Positions 6,802 through 14,278 of a stretch of DNA of 21,273 bases are shown piece after piece. The notes under the pieces are model-generated. The model was not told the DNA's origin. It worked only from the letters and a program-made list of their open reading frames with translations, and ran no database searches. This DNA is from Anaerolineaceae bacterium (GTDB lineage Bacteria > Chloroflexota > Anaerolineae > Anaerolineales > Villigracilaceae): contig VFKQ01000363.1 in assembly GCA_009885445.1 (NCBI GenBank), forward strand, positions 1 to 21,273. The letters are read 5' to 3'. Both the position numbers and the translations under genes were made by a program. Each line of letters begins with the position of its first letter. Position 1 is the first letter of the stretch.

Positions 6802-7566
6802 ATGGACTCAAACGGAGTTTTATACATCGCCACCGGCGAAAAATATGTTCAAGCCGCAATGCGTTCTGCGCAATCGGTTCTAAAATATTGCCCCGATCTA
6901 TCCATCCACTTATTCACCGATTCCTCCACTCACGAAACGCACTTCAAAAAAAGCGCCGCCCCGTTTACCTCGGTGGGCGTGATCGAAAACCCGCACCATC
7001 GTTCCAAAGTGGACTACATGGTTCACACGCCCTTCGAGCGCACCCTCTTCCTCGACACCGACACAGCCCTGCACGCAGACATCCGCCCCATGTTTCAAAC
7101 ACTCGAGCGCTTCGACATTGCCATGACCCACGCCCATCACCGTAGCCCGAGCCGCCTCCAGCATTGGCGGGCCGCGCTTCCAGACAGTTTTCCCGAGTTC
7201 AACACCGGCGTCATTCTCTATCGCAAAACTCCAGCCATGCTCAAATGCCTCGGCGCGTGGGGCCATCACTTTGCTGAAGCCGCTCTCGACGAAAACAATG
7301 ACCAAACCACCCTGCGCGAACTGCTGTGGTTAAGCGATTTGCGCATCGCCACCTTGCCTCCCGAATATAACGTGCGCTTTATCAAATATCACCTGCTCTG
7401 GTCGAAGAGCGAAGCCGAATCAAAAATATTTCACCTCAAGGCCTATCACGTCGGCTGGCTTCCGTGGTTCAATCGCAAGATCCGCGCCTCGCGCGTTGCC
7501 CGAAAACTGGGCCTCGGCTGGTTGATTAACTCAATCAAGAAATTGATTTCAGCGGGCCGCCCATGA
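6802..7566 (+). CDS. GT8-like glycosyltransferase, array copy 1
   Basis: This 254-residue enzyme is of apparent GT-A fold. The order of motifs is GVLYIATGEKY at the N-terminus, RSKVDYM, the metal-binding DTD at 85-87 (LFLDTDTALHAD), FNTGVILYR, QTTLRELLW, LPPEYNVRF and KIFHL near the C-terminus. This series (DxD, then FN-G-V, then a DQ pair, then a late His) resembles GT8 retaining transferases, but exact family membership is not certain. The ATG at 6802 has GGAGAG at 6791-6796 and matches the start of the other copies, so an in-frame ATG at 6769 is rejected. The C-terminal tail is basic and amphipathic, suggesting contact with the membrane. The sugar donor is unknown. Confidence 0.82.
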   Translation: MDSNGVLYIATGEKYVQAAMRSAQSVLKYCPDLSIHLFTDSSTHETHFKKSAAPFTSVGVIENPHHRSKVDYMVHTPFERTLFLDTDTALHADIRPMFQTLERFDIAMTHAHHRSPSRLQHWRAALPDSFPEFNTGVILYRKTPAMLKCLGAWGHHFAEAALDENNDQTTLRELLWLSDLRIATLPPEYNVRFIKYHLLWSKSEAESKIFHLKAYHVGWLPWFNRKIRASRVARKLGLGWLINSIKKLISAGRP

Positions 7567-8294
7567 CCACGCTGGGTATTCTCTTCGTTGCCACCGGCGA
7601 AAAATATGTCCTCGCCGCCATACGCGCCGCCAACACCGTGCGAGCGCACTCCGCGGCGCTGGGCATTCATCTATTCACCGATGAAAAGTCTTTCGCACAA
7701 TTTAATTTCAGCACAGACCTGGCCCCCTTTTCATCTGTCGCCAGCATAGACGACCCGCACCGCCGCTCCAAAGTGGACTACATGGGCCGCAGCCCCTTTG
7801 ATTACACCCTGTACCTCGACACCGACACCGCCTTCAATGCCGACCTGACCTCCATGTTCACGATATTAGAGCGCTTCGACATTGCCCTCGCCCACGAGCA
7901 TCGCCGCAATACGCCCAACAGCCTCGAAACCTGGCGCGCCGAATTGCCGCAGGCCTTTCCGCAATTTAACAGCGGCGTGATTTTATATCGCAAGTCCCCC
8001 GCCGTCCTGCAATTCCTTGAAGAGTGGCGCGCACACTACAAATCAGCCGGCATCCGTCACGACCAAACCACTCTGCGCGAACTACTCTGGCTAAGCAACC
8101 TGCGCATCGCCACGCTGCCGCCCGAGTATAATGTCCGCTACATTAAGTACCAGTTCATCTGGTCAAAGACCGAAGCCTCCGTCAAAATTTTCCACCTCAA
8201 AAGATTTCATCGCGGCTGGTTCGGCTGGATCTTCCGCCACCAAATTCGCAAGTTTGGAAAATTAAAACAAAAACTGCGCACAAAGAGTGAATGA
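7563..8294 (+). CDS. GT8-like glycosyltransferase, array copy 2
   Basis: This 243-residue paralogue begins MTTLGILFVATGEKY and overlaps copy 1 by ATGA. It keeps the DTD metal site (86-88), the FNSGVILYR nucleotide/acceptor segment, HDQTTLRELLW, LPPEYNVRYIKY and KIFHL. Among the copies, differences concentrate in the stretch between the start motif and RSKVDY and in the basic C-terminal tail, which here is lysine-rich (KFGKLKQKLRTKSE). That pattern suggests a common catalytic mechanism with altered acceptor choice, which is inference. Confidence 0.82.
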   Translation: MTTLGILFVATGEKYVLAAIRAANTVRAHSAALGIHLFTDEKSFAQFNFSTDLAPFSSVASIDDPHRRSKVDYMGRSPFDYTLYLDTDTAFNADLTSMFTILERFDIALAHEHRRNTPNSLETWRAELPQAFPQFNSGVILYRKSPAVLQFLEEWRAHYKSAGIRHDQTTLRELLWLSNLRIATLPPEYNVRYIKYQFIWSKTEASVKIFHLKRFHRGWFGWIFRHQIRKFGKLKQKLRTKSE

Positions 8295-9010
8295 CCCCCA
8301 TGCCATCTCAAGGAATTCTCTACATCGCCACTGGCGAAGAACACATCCGCACCGCCATGCGCTCGGCCCTCAGCGTGCGCAAACACAGCCCCAATCTGGG
8401 CATCCACTTATTTGCGGATTGGCCCGACCACGACTTTAATTTTGACAAAGACCCCGCGCCCTTCACCAGCGTGGGGCGGGTCGGGGCCCCCCATCGCCGT
8501 TCTAAAGTGGACTATTTGCCCCAAACCCCCTTCGACCAGACCCTCTACCTCGACAACGACTCCGCCCTCAACGCCGACGTGCACGAGATGTTTCAACTGC
8601 TCGAGCGCTACGACCTCGCCCTCGGCCACATTGACCCGCGCTCAGAAGAAGAAAGTATCGCCATCTGGAAGATAACTCTTCCGCCATCCTTCCCCTTTTA
8701 TAATAGCGGCGTCATCCTCTACCGCAAGACTCCAGACGTCATCACCTTCCTCGAAACATGGCGAGACGCGTACAAGCAGGCCGGCCTGCGCCGCGACGAA
8801 ACAACTTTACGCGAGCTACTCTGGCTGAGTTCCCTGCGCCTCTCCATCCTGCCGCCCAACTACAACGCGCGCTACAGCAAATATGAATATCTATTTTTCA
8901 AATCAAACTCAAACACGAAGATTTACCATCTCAAAGAACTGCACGGCAACTGGCTGGGACGCGTCCTGCGTTTCCCCATCCGCAAGATCAAGAAGCTCTT
9001 TAAAAGCTAG
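8291..9010 (+). CDS. GT8-like glycosyltransferase, array copy 3 (most divergent)
   Basis: This 239-residue paralogue is coupled to copy 2 by ATGA. An internal ATG at 8300 (MPSQGILYIA) aligns better with the other copies and may be the true start. The metal site reads DND (88-90, LYLDNDSALNAD) instead of DTD. The DQ pair is replaced by DE (RDETTLRELLW), the LPPEYN block is LPPNYNARYSKY, and the FH near the end is YH (KIYHL). These several changes in otherwise invariant positions single it out as the copy most likely to have a different donor or acceptor. It keeps DxD and should be catalytically competent. Confidence 0.8.
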   Translation: MTPMPSQGILYIATGEEHIRTAMRSALSVRKHSPNLGIHLFADWPDHDFNFDKDPAPFTSVGRVGAPHRRSKVDYLPQTPFDQTLYLDNDSALNADVHEMFQLLERYDLALGHIDPRSEEESIAIWKITLPPSFPFYNSGVILYRKTPDVITFLETWRDAYKQAGLRRDETTLRELLWLSSLRLSILPPNYNARYSKYEYLFFKSNSNTKIYHLKELHGNWLGRVLRFPIRKIKKLFKS

Positions 9011-9046
9011 GGCGCGCGCGCCGCTCCATGAATCACGAGGCCATCG

Positions 9047-9805
9047 TTGACGACTCAAGGCATTCTATATATTGCCGCAGGCGAAAAATTCATTCGCGCG
9101 GCCATGCGTTCCGCCGCCAGTGTGCAAAAACACAGCCCGGGCCTCTCTAGGCACCTGTTCGCTGACTGGCAAAACTACGGCCTGCCATTCGAGAAGTCTC
9201 CGCACCCCTTCACATCTGTCGGCAAAGTCGAGTCACCTCACCGCCGCTCAAAAGTGGACTACCTGCCGCTAACACCCTTCGACCAAACCCTCTACCTCGA
9301 CACCGACACCGCCCTCAACGCCGACATCCGCGGAATGTTCAATGTGCTTGAGCGCTTCGACATCGCCCTCACCCACGCCCATCGCCGCAACTTTGTTGAA
9401 CGCCTCAAGCCCTGGCAGGTGGAACTTCCACAGGCCTTTCCGCAATACAACGGCGGCGTCATCCTCTATCGCAACACCCCGCAGGTGATCACATTCCTCG
9501 AACGCTGGCGCGACGAATATCACGCCAACATCAAAGACTTTCAACAGGATCAACGCACCCTGCGCGAACTGCTCTGGAAGAGCGATCTGCGCATGGCCAC
9601 CCTGCCACCTGAATATAACGTGCGCTACATTAAGTATCACTACATCTGGGCCAAGAGCGAAGCCGAGACCAAGATATTTCACCTGCAAAGATTTCACGTC
9701 GGCTGGTTCACCTGGCTCTTCCGTCCGTGGACGCGTAAAAAATTAGGCATCGCCACCAAGCTCGGGCTCGACTGGCTCTTCAACCCCAAAAAGAGAAAAG
9801 GGTAG
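9047..9805 (+). CDS. GT8-like glycosyltransferase, array copy 4 (TTG start)
   Basis: This 252-residue paralogue has a start codon that is almost certainly TTG at 9047, encoding MTTQGILYIAAGEKF. GAGG at 9037-9040 lies 6 bases upstream, and the reading aligns exactly with copies 2 and 5. The metal site is DTD at 85-87. Where other copies have FNSGV it has YNGGVILYR, and it carries a slightly longer loop before DQRTLRELLW. The remaining core (LPPEYNVRYIKY, KIFHLQRFHVGW) is typical. The gap from copy 3 is 36 bases. Confidence 0.8.
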   Translation: MTTQGILYIAAGEKFIRAAMRSAASVQKHSPGLSRHLFADWQNYGLPFEKSPHPFTSVGKVESPHRRSKVDYLPLTPFDQTLYLDTDTALNADIRGMFNVLERFDIALTHAHRRNFVERLKPWQVELPQAFPQYNGGVILYRNTPQVITFLERWRDEYHANIKDFQQDQRTLRELLWKSDLRMATLPPEYNVRYIKYHYIWAKSEAETKIFHLQRFHVGWFTWLFRPWTRKKLGIATKLGLDWLFNPKKRKG

Positions 9806-9813
9806 ACTCACTT

Positions 9814-10560
9814 TTGACCACTCAGGGAATTTTATACGTCGCCACTGGCGAAAAATATATTCGCGCCGCCATACACTCTGCCGAATCGGTGCGTAAACAC
9901 TGCCCCAACCTGCCAACGCACCTCTTCGCCGATTGGCAAAACCACGCCTTTAAATTTGACGCCTCGCCATCTCCATTCACCTCCGTCGAAAAGATTCTCC
10001 ACCCGCATCGCCGCTCAAAAGTGGACTACCTCACCCAGACCCCCTTCGACCACACCCTCTACCTCGACACCGACACCACACTCAACGCCGATATTCAACC
10101 CATGTTCCAGATTCTCGAGCGCTTCGACATCGCCCTCGGCCATGCCCATCGGCGCAACACGCCCGACCGCCTCGGCAACTGGCGCATCGAACTTCCACAA
10201 GCCTTTCCGCAATTCAATTCTGGCGTCTTCCTCTATCGCAAAACGCCCGCTGTAATTTCATTTCTCGAAGACTGGGCACAACATTTCAAAGAGGCCGGTT
10301 TTCTGCAAGACCAAATGACCCTGCGCGAACTGCTCTGGCTCAGCGATTTGCGCATCGCCACCCTGCCGCCCGAATACAATGTGCGTTACATTAAATATCA
10401 CTATCTATGGTCCAAGACCGAAGCCAAAACAAAAATATTTCACTTGCAAAGATATCACCTCGGCTGGTTCTGGTGGATCTTTCAACCCTGGGCCAGACGA
10501 GTGTTAAAACTACTACGCAGGCTCGGCTTCAATCCGCCAACGCGCCTGTTCCGGAAATAA
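9814..10560 (+). CDS. GT8-like glycosyltransferase, array copy 5 (TTG start)
   Basis: This 248-residue paralogue starts at TTG 9814 (MTTQGILYVATGEKY), 8 bases after copy 4 stops. The only purine run upstream (GAAAAGGG) is 12 or more bases away, so initiation probably relies on coupling to the previous gene. Metal site DTD is at 85-87, FNSGVFLYR at 134-142, the DQ pair at 166-167, LPPEYNVRYIKY near 184-195 and the late FH at 209-210. It is the closest relative of copy 4 by start sequence and by core. Confidence 0.8.
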   Translation: MTTQGILYVATGEKYIRAAIHSAESVRKHCPNLPTHLFADWQNHAFKFDASPSPFTSVEKILHPHRRSKVDYLTQTPFDHTLYLDTDTTLNADIQPMFQILERFDIALGHAHRRNTPDRLGNWRIELPQAFPQFNSGVFLYRKTPAVISFLEDWAQHFKEAGFLQDQMTLRELLWLSDLRIATLPPEYNVRYIKYHYLWSKTEAKTKIFHLQRYHLGWFWWIFQPWARRVLKLLRRLGFNPPTRLFRK

Positions 10561-10561
10561 C

Positions 10562-11320
10562 ATGTCCGCGCCCCAACCACAAGGCGTCCTGTATGTCGCC
10601 AGCGGAAAAAAATATATCCTCGCCGCAATGCGCTCTGCGCAATCGGTGCGCCAGCACTGCCCGCCACTGCCTATTCACCTTTTTGCCGATTATCAAAATT
10701 ACGATTTCAAATTCGACTCAACCCCCGAACCGTTTTCCTCGCTCGTGCAGATTGACCAGCCCCACCGGCGCTCCAAAGTCGAATACCTCGCGCAGACTCC
10801 CTTTGAGCGGACTCTGTATCTAGACTCCGATACGCGCCTCAACACCGACATCCTCAGCATGTTCGCCCTGCTCGAGCGCTTCGACATCGCCCTCGCCCAC
10901 GCGCACTGGCGCAACCACCCCATCACCGCGCGTCAATGGACAACTGCGCTTCCCGACGCATTCCCGCAATTCAACAGCGGCGTAATTCTATATCGCCGCA
11001 ACCCCGCCACCCTGCAACTGCTCACAGACTGGCAGGCCGCGTTTGAAAGCGCGCAATTCGCCCAGGACCAAATTACTCTGCGCGAATTATTGTGGCAAAG
11101 CGACGTGCGCATCGCCACCCTGCCGCCTGAATATAATGTCCGCTTTATAAAATATCATTACCTGTGGTCCAAAGCCGAAGCGCACACAAAAATTTTCCAC
11201 CTGCAAAAATATCACGACGGCCCATTTTGGTTCGTGAAAACCTGGGTCAAGAGAATCGCCCGTGCGCTCCTGAAGATTTTGCACTTGAAACCACCCTCCA
11301 AAAAAAAGACTGCCGAATGA
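10562..11320 (+). CDS. GT8-like glycosyltransferase, array copy 6
   Basis: This 252-residue paralogue begins MSAPQPQGVLYVASGKKY, one base after copy 5 ends, and overlaps the downstream sulfotransferase by ATGA. The metal site is DSD at 88-90 (LYLDSDTRLNTD), and RSKVEY replaces RSKVDY. The core FNSGVILYR, DQITLRELLW, LPPEYNVRFIKY and KIFHLQKYH is intact. The lysine-rich tail ends KPPSKKKTAE. It closes the six-gene array and links it directly to the sulfation genes. Confidence 0.82.
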   Translation: MSAPQPQGVLYVASGKKYILAAMRSAQSVRQHCPPLPIHLFADYQNYDFKFDSTPEPFSSLVQIDQPHRRSKVEYLAQTPFERTLYLDSDTRLNTDILSMFALLERFDIALAHAHWRNHPITARQWTTALPDAFPQFNSGVILYRRNPATLQLLTDWQAAFESAQFAQDQITLRELLWQSDVRIATLPPEYNVRFIKYHYLWSKAEAHTKIFHLQKYHDGPFWFVKTWVKRIARALLKILHLKPPSKKKTAE

Positions 11321-12222
11321 TTTCGCCGCACAAACTTCCCAATTTTTTCATCCTCGGCGCGGCCAAGGCGGGCACCACCAGTCTGTTCGACGCGCTGAGC
11401 CAGCATCGGCAAGTGTATTTTCCGCTGGTCAAAGAGCCAGCCTTTTTTTGTGACGACGCTTATTACGCGCGCGGACTGGGCTGGTATTCCCAAACGTACT
11501 ACCAGGCCAGTGGTGGGCAACCCGCTCGGGGCGAGGCAACGTCGCGCTATTTATTTTGGGGCGAGAAAGTCGCGGCGCGCATCCACTTAATGAGTCCGTC
11601 CAATCCGCCGCGCTTCATCGTCATCTTTCGCGAGCCAGCCAGTCTCGTGCATTCTTTTTATTGGAACAGCGTGCGCGAAGGCCGCGAACCTTTGGCGCTT
11701 GAAGACGCGCTTGAGCAAGAGTCTGAGCGGCTGGCGCAACACAGCGCGCAGTTGAAGGTCGAAGGTCAAATTCTGTTTGCCTATTCGCGGATTGGGTTGT
11801 ACGCGCAACAATTAAAATATTATCTAGAGCTCTTCCCGCGCGGACAATTTTTATTTTTGCTCACTGAAGACCTGAAAGATTTTTCTGCGCTGACCAAAAA
11901 GATGCAGAGCTTTCTTGAGTTGGACGATTACTCCGCAAAAATTCAGCCGACGGCCAGCAACAGCGCGGCCTTGCCGCGTTCTACCACGTGGCATCAATGG
12001 TTGCGCAATCGTTCGGCGCTCAAAGATATTCTCAAATTTTTCGTCCCCTTCAACCTGCGCCATCGCCTAAAGATGTCGGCGTTGGAACTGAACTTGAAGC
12101 CGTTTCAATATCCCGCGTTGGACGCGGCCATCAAGCGCCGCTTGCAAGCGCAATATCGCGACGAGATCATCGCGCTTGAAAAAATGATTGGCCGCGATCT
12201 TTCTGCGTGGCACAAGGATTAA
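11317..12222 (+). CDS. PAPS-dependent sulfotransferase (Sulfotransfer_1-like)
   Basis: This 301-residue sulfotransferase starts at ATG 11317 (MISPHKLPNFFILG), within an ATGA overlap. A longer open frame extends upstream but lies inside the preceding glycosyltransferase gene, so it is not used. The 5'-phosphosulfate loop is GAAKAGTTS (14-22). The 3'-phosphate segment is IFREPASLVHSFYW, with Arg105 and Ser113 retained, although the intervening residues differ from the RDPVxRAYS seen in its neighbours. FCDDAYYARGLGWY and EATSRYLFWGEK match the family. It is the most divergent of the three Sulfotransfer_1-type proteins here, which suggests a different acceptor. Confidence 0.86.
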   Translation: MISPHKLPNFFILGAAKAGTTSLFDALSQHRQVYFPLVKEPAFFCDDAYYARGLGWYSQTYYQASGGQPARGEATSRYLFWGEKVAARIHLMSPSNPPRFIVIFREPASLVHSFYWNSVREGREPLALEDALEQESERLAQHSAQLKVEGQILFAYSRIGLYAQQLKYYLELFPRGQFLFLLTEDLKDFSALTKKMQSFLELDDYSAKIQPTASNSAALPRSTTWHQWLRNRSALKDILKFFVPFNLRHRLKMSALELNLKPFQYPALDAAIKRRLQAQYRDEIIALEKMIGRDLSAWHKD

Positions 12223-12227
12223 CCAGC

Positions 12228-13136
12228 GTGTCTGCTTTCGAAAACGATCTGCCCAATTTTATTATCCTCGGCGCGGCCAAGGCCGGCACGAGTTCCTTGT
12301 TTAACATTCTGGGCGGGCATGTGCAGGTCTTTCATTCACAGCAAAAGGAACTGGGCTTTTTCAGCAACGATGAATTTTTTGCCAAAGGGCCAGAATGGTA
12401 TGCGCGCGCACATTTTGGCGGCGCGCAAAAATTCGCGGTGCGCATGGAGGCTTCGCCCGCCTATCTGACATGGAGCGAGAAAACCGCGCCGCGCATGCGC
12501 TCCACATTTGCAGGGCGACCCTTGAAGATGGCCGTCATCTTCCGCGACCCGGTTCAACGCGCCTACTCACATTACTGGCATCGTGTGCGCCTGGGGCATG
12601 ACGATGCGCCCTCGTTCGCAGAGGCGATTGATAATGAAGAGCGACGCTTGCACGAGAATTGGGACAGACTCTCGAGCACGGGCAACGGGCTGTATGGCTA
12701 CTTTCGCGCAGGCTGTTATGCCAGCCGCCTGAAACCGTTTCTTGAACATTTTGAGAAACGCGATTTTATTTTTTTGTTGCAGGAAGATATCTTCCCTGAA
12801 AATTTTCAGGCCAGCATGAAACGCGTTTTGGATTTTCTGGAAATCGACTCGTCCATCGCGCTCAACTCGGAGCGCGCGAACGAGTCTACCAAGCCGCGCA
12901 GTGCCTGGCTGACCAAAGCCTATTGGGGGCTCAAGCAGACCGTGCTCAAACCGCTCTATCGCGGCTGGCTCCCCGCCGCCCTGCGCAAAAAATTTTACAG
13001 CGCGCTCTTCCCGCCGGCGTCCTACCCGCCCATTGACGCAGACATTCAAACGCAACTGCGCCAGCGCTACCGAGAGGAGACGCTAACTCTTGCGGATATA
13101 ATTCAGCGAGACCTTTCTCACTGGTTGAGCGCATGA
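12228..13136 (+). CDS. PAPS-dependent sulfotransferase (paralogue of the 4211 gene)
   Basis: This 302-residue sulfotransferase uses GTG 12228, chosen because AAGGA at 12214-12218 lies 9 bases upstream and the gene then starts just after the previous stop. A GTG at 12207 is an alternative that would add seven residues. The PAPS loop is GAAKAGTSS (15-23). IFRDPVQRAYSHYWHRVR carries Arg106 and Ser114, and EASPAYLTWSEK and CYASRLKPFL are conserved. About half its residues match the protein at 4211-5158 by eye, so a duplicated pair now lies on either side of the glycosyltransferase array. It overlaps the next gene by ATGA. Confidence 0.87.
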   Translation: MSAFENDLPNFIILGAAKAGTSSLFNILGGHVQVFHSQQKELGFFSNDEFFAKGPEWYARAHFGGAQKFAVRMEASPAYLTWSEKTAPRMRSTFAGRPLKMAVIFRDPVQRAYSHYWHRVRLGHDDAPSFAEAIDNEERRLHENWDRLSSTGNGLYGYFRAGCYASRLKPFLEHFEKRDFIFLLQEDIFPENFQASMKRVLDFLEIDSSIALNSERANESTKPRSAWLTKAYWGLKQTVLKPLYRGWLPAALRKKFYSALFPPASYPPIDADIQTQLRQRYREETLTLADIIQRDLSHWLSA

Positions 13137-14278
13137 CAAATTCCCCACCCGCCCCCCGCCCGATTGCCCTGTTCTTCTCCAACCTGCGCGGCGGCGGGAT
13201 TCAGCGGGTGATGCTCAACCTGGCCGAGGGATTTTTGGACGCGGGTCTGCGCGTGGACTTGGTCATTGTGCAAGCCGAGGGCGAGCTCCTGCCCGAAGTG
13301 CCCGCCCGCGCGCGCCTGGTGGATTTTCAAAAGCGCCGCGCCCTGTTCGCCCTGCCAAACTTGATTACTTATTTAAAAAATGAAAAACCAATCAGCCTGC
13401 TGGCCTCCCAGCCGCATTTGAATGTGCTGGCGATTCTGGCGCGCGTCTTTGCGCGCGCGCAAACTAGAATGGTAATCAGCGAACACATCGCATTTGAAGA
13501 CGCGGCGCGCAATGGCGCACATTTACTTGACCGTTGGAGCGCGCTGATGGGCAGAATTTTTTACAAACACGCCGACGAGATTATCGCTGTATCGCAAGGC
13601 GTGAAGAGTCAACTGGTGCGCGCCACACGCGTCGCGCCAGAACATGTGCGCGTGATTCACAATCCCATTCTCAACGCTGCGTTCAACGCAAAAAAAATGC
13701 AAGCCGTCGAGCATCCCTGGTTGGGGCAAAACATTCCGCTGATTCTTTCGGCGGGACGATTAACCGCGCAAAAAGATCACGCCAGCCTCCTGCGCGCCTT
13801 CGCCATTTTATTGCGCAACACGCCCGCGCGCTTGATCATCTTTGGCGAAGGCGAAGAACGCAATGCGTTATTAAAACTCGCGCAAGATTTAAAAATCGAA
13901 AGTGAAATCAGCCTGCCCGGTTTTGTGCAAAATCCATTTGGTTTCATGCAACGCGCGCAACTTTTTGTGCTCTCTTCGCGCTGGGAGGGTTTTGGCAATG
14001 TGCTGGTCGAGGCGCTGGCTTGCGGCCTTTCGGTGGTGGCCAGCGATTGCCCGAGCGGCCCGAGCGAAATTTTGGAAGGCGACAAATTCGGCTGGCTGAC
14101 TCCCGTCGGCGATGCGCCCGCGTTGGCGGCGGCCATGCGCGCGGCGCTGGCACATCCATTCTCAGCAGAGACTCTTCAGCGGCGTGCACAGGATTTTTCA
14201 ATCGAGAGAATCGCTCCGCTGTATTTGCAGACTCTGCTCCCGCAACCCGCCACAATCCGCGCCCGGAGCGGGTTATGA
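13133..14278 (+). CDS. GT4-family glycosyltransferase
   Basis: This 381-residue retaining glycosyltransferase has a GT-B fold. The N-terminal acceptor domain opens with IALFFSNLRGGGIQRVMLNLAE, the usual glycine-rich loop. The C-terminal donor domain has ILSAGRLTAQKDHASLLRAF (204-223), IIFGEGEERNAL and the hallmark EGFGNVLVEALACG, with the two glutamates of the E-x7-E motif at 285 and 293. It is cytoplasmic and probably peripheral at the membrane. It overlaps both neighbours by ATGA. It likely adds a sugar to the lipid-linked glycan core; donor and acceptor cannot be told from sequence. Confidence 0.88.
   Translation: MTNSPPAPRPIALFFSNLRGGGIQRVMLNLAEGFLDAGLRVDLVIVQAEGELLPEVPARARLVDFQKRRALFALPNLITYLKNEKPISLLASQPHLNVLAILARVFARAQTRMVISEHIAFEDAARNGAHLLDRWSALMGRIFYKHADEIIAVSQGVKSQLVRATRVAPEHVRVIHNPILNAAFNAKKMQAVEHPWLGQNIPLILSAGRLTAQKDHASLLRAFAILLRNTPARLIIFGEGEERNALLKLAQDLKIESEISLPGFVQNPFGFMQRAQLFVLSSRWEGFGNVLVEALACGLSVVASDCPSGPSEILEGDKFGWLTPVGDAPALAAAMRAALAHPFSAETLQRRAQDFSIERIAPLYLQTLLPQPATIRARSGL

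Larger units (their letters stand above)
6802..11320 (+). other. Tandem array of six paralogous glycosyltransferase genes
   Basis: Six consecutive genes of 239-254 codons share one motif order and long near-identical nucleotide blocks. An example is CTGCGCGAACTGCT followed later by CGCATCGCCACC, present in several copies. Spacing is ATGA, ATGA, 36, 8 and 1 bases. The array lies between two sulfotransferase groups (4211-6784 and 11317-13136). It must have arisen by serial tandem duplication followed by divergence. Confidence 0.85.

Noticed and set aside
11164..11316. N-terminal extension of the sulfotransferase frame (51 more residues)
   Set aside because: It lies entirely within the preceding glycosyltransferase gene in another frame; the conserved domain begins right after ATG 11317, which sits in an ATGA overlap like its neighbours.
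6802..11320. CRISPR-like or phase-variable short repeat array
   Set aside because: The periodic similarity is explained by whole-gene paralogues about 750 bases long, with no short regular repeat/spacer pattern and no simple-sequence tract suited to slippage.
14020..14274. 85-residue extension of the second GT4 frame
   Set aside because: It overlaps the coding region of the previous GT4; the family-typical start MKILHVINTL is at 14275.
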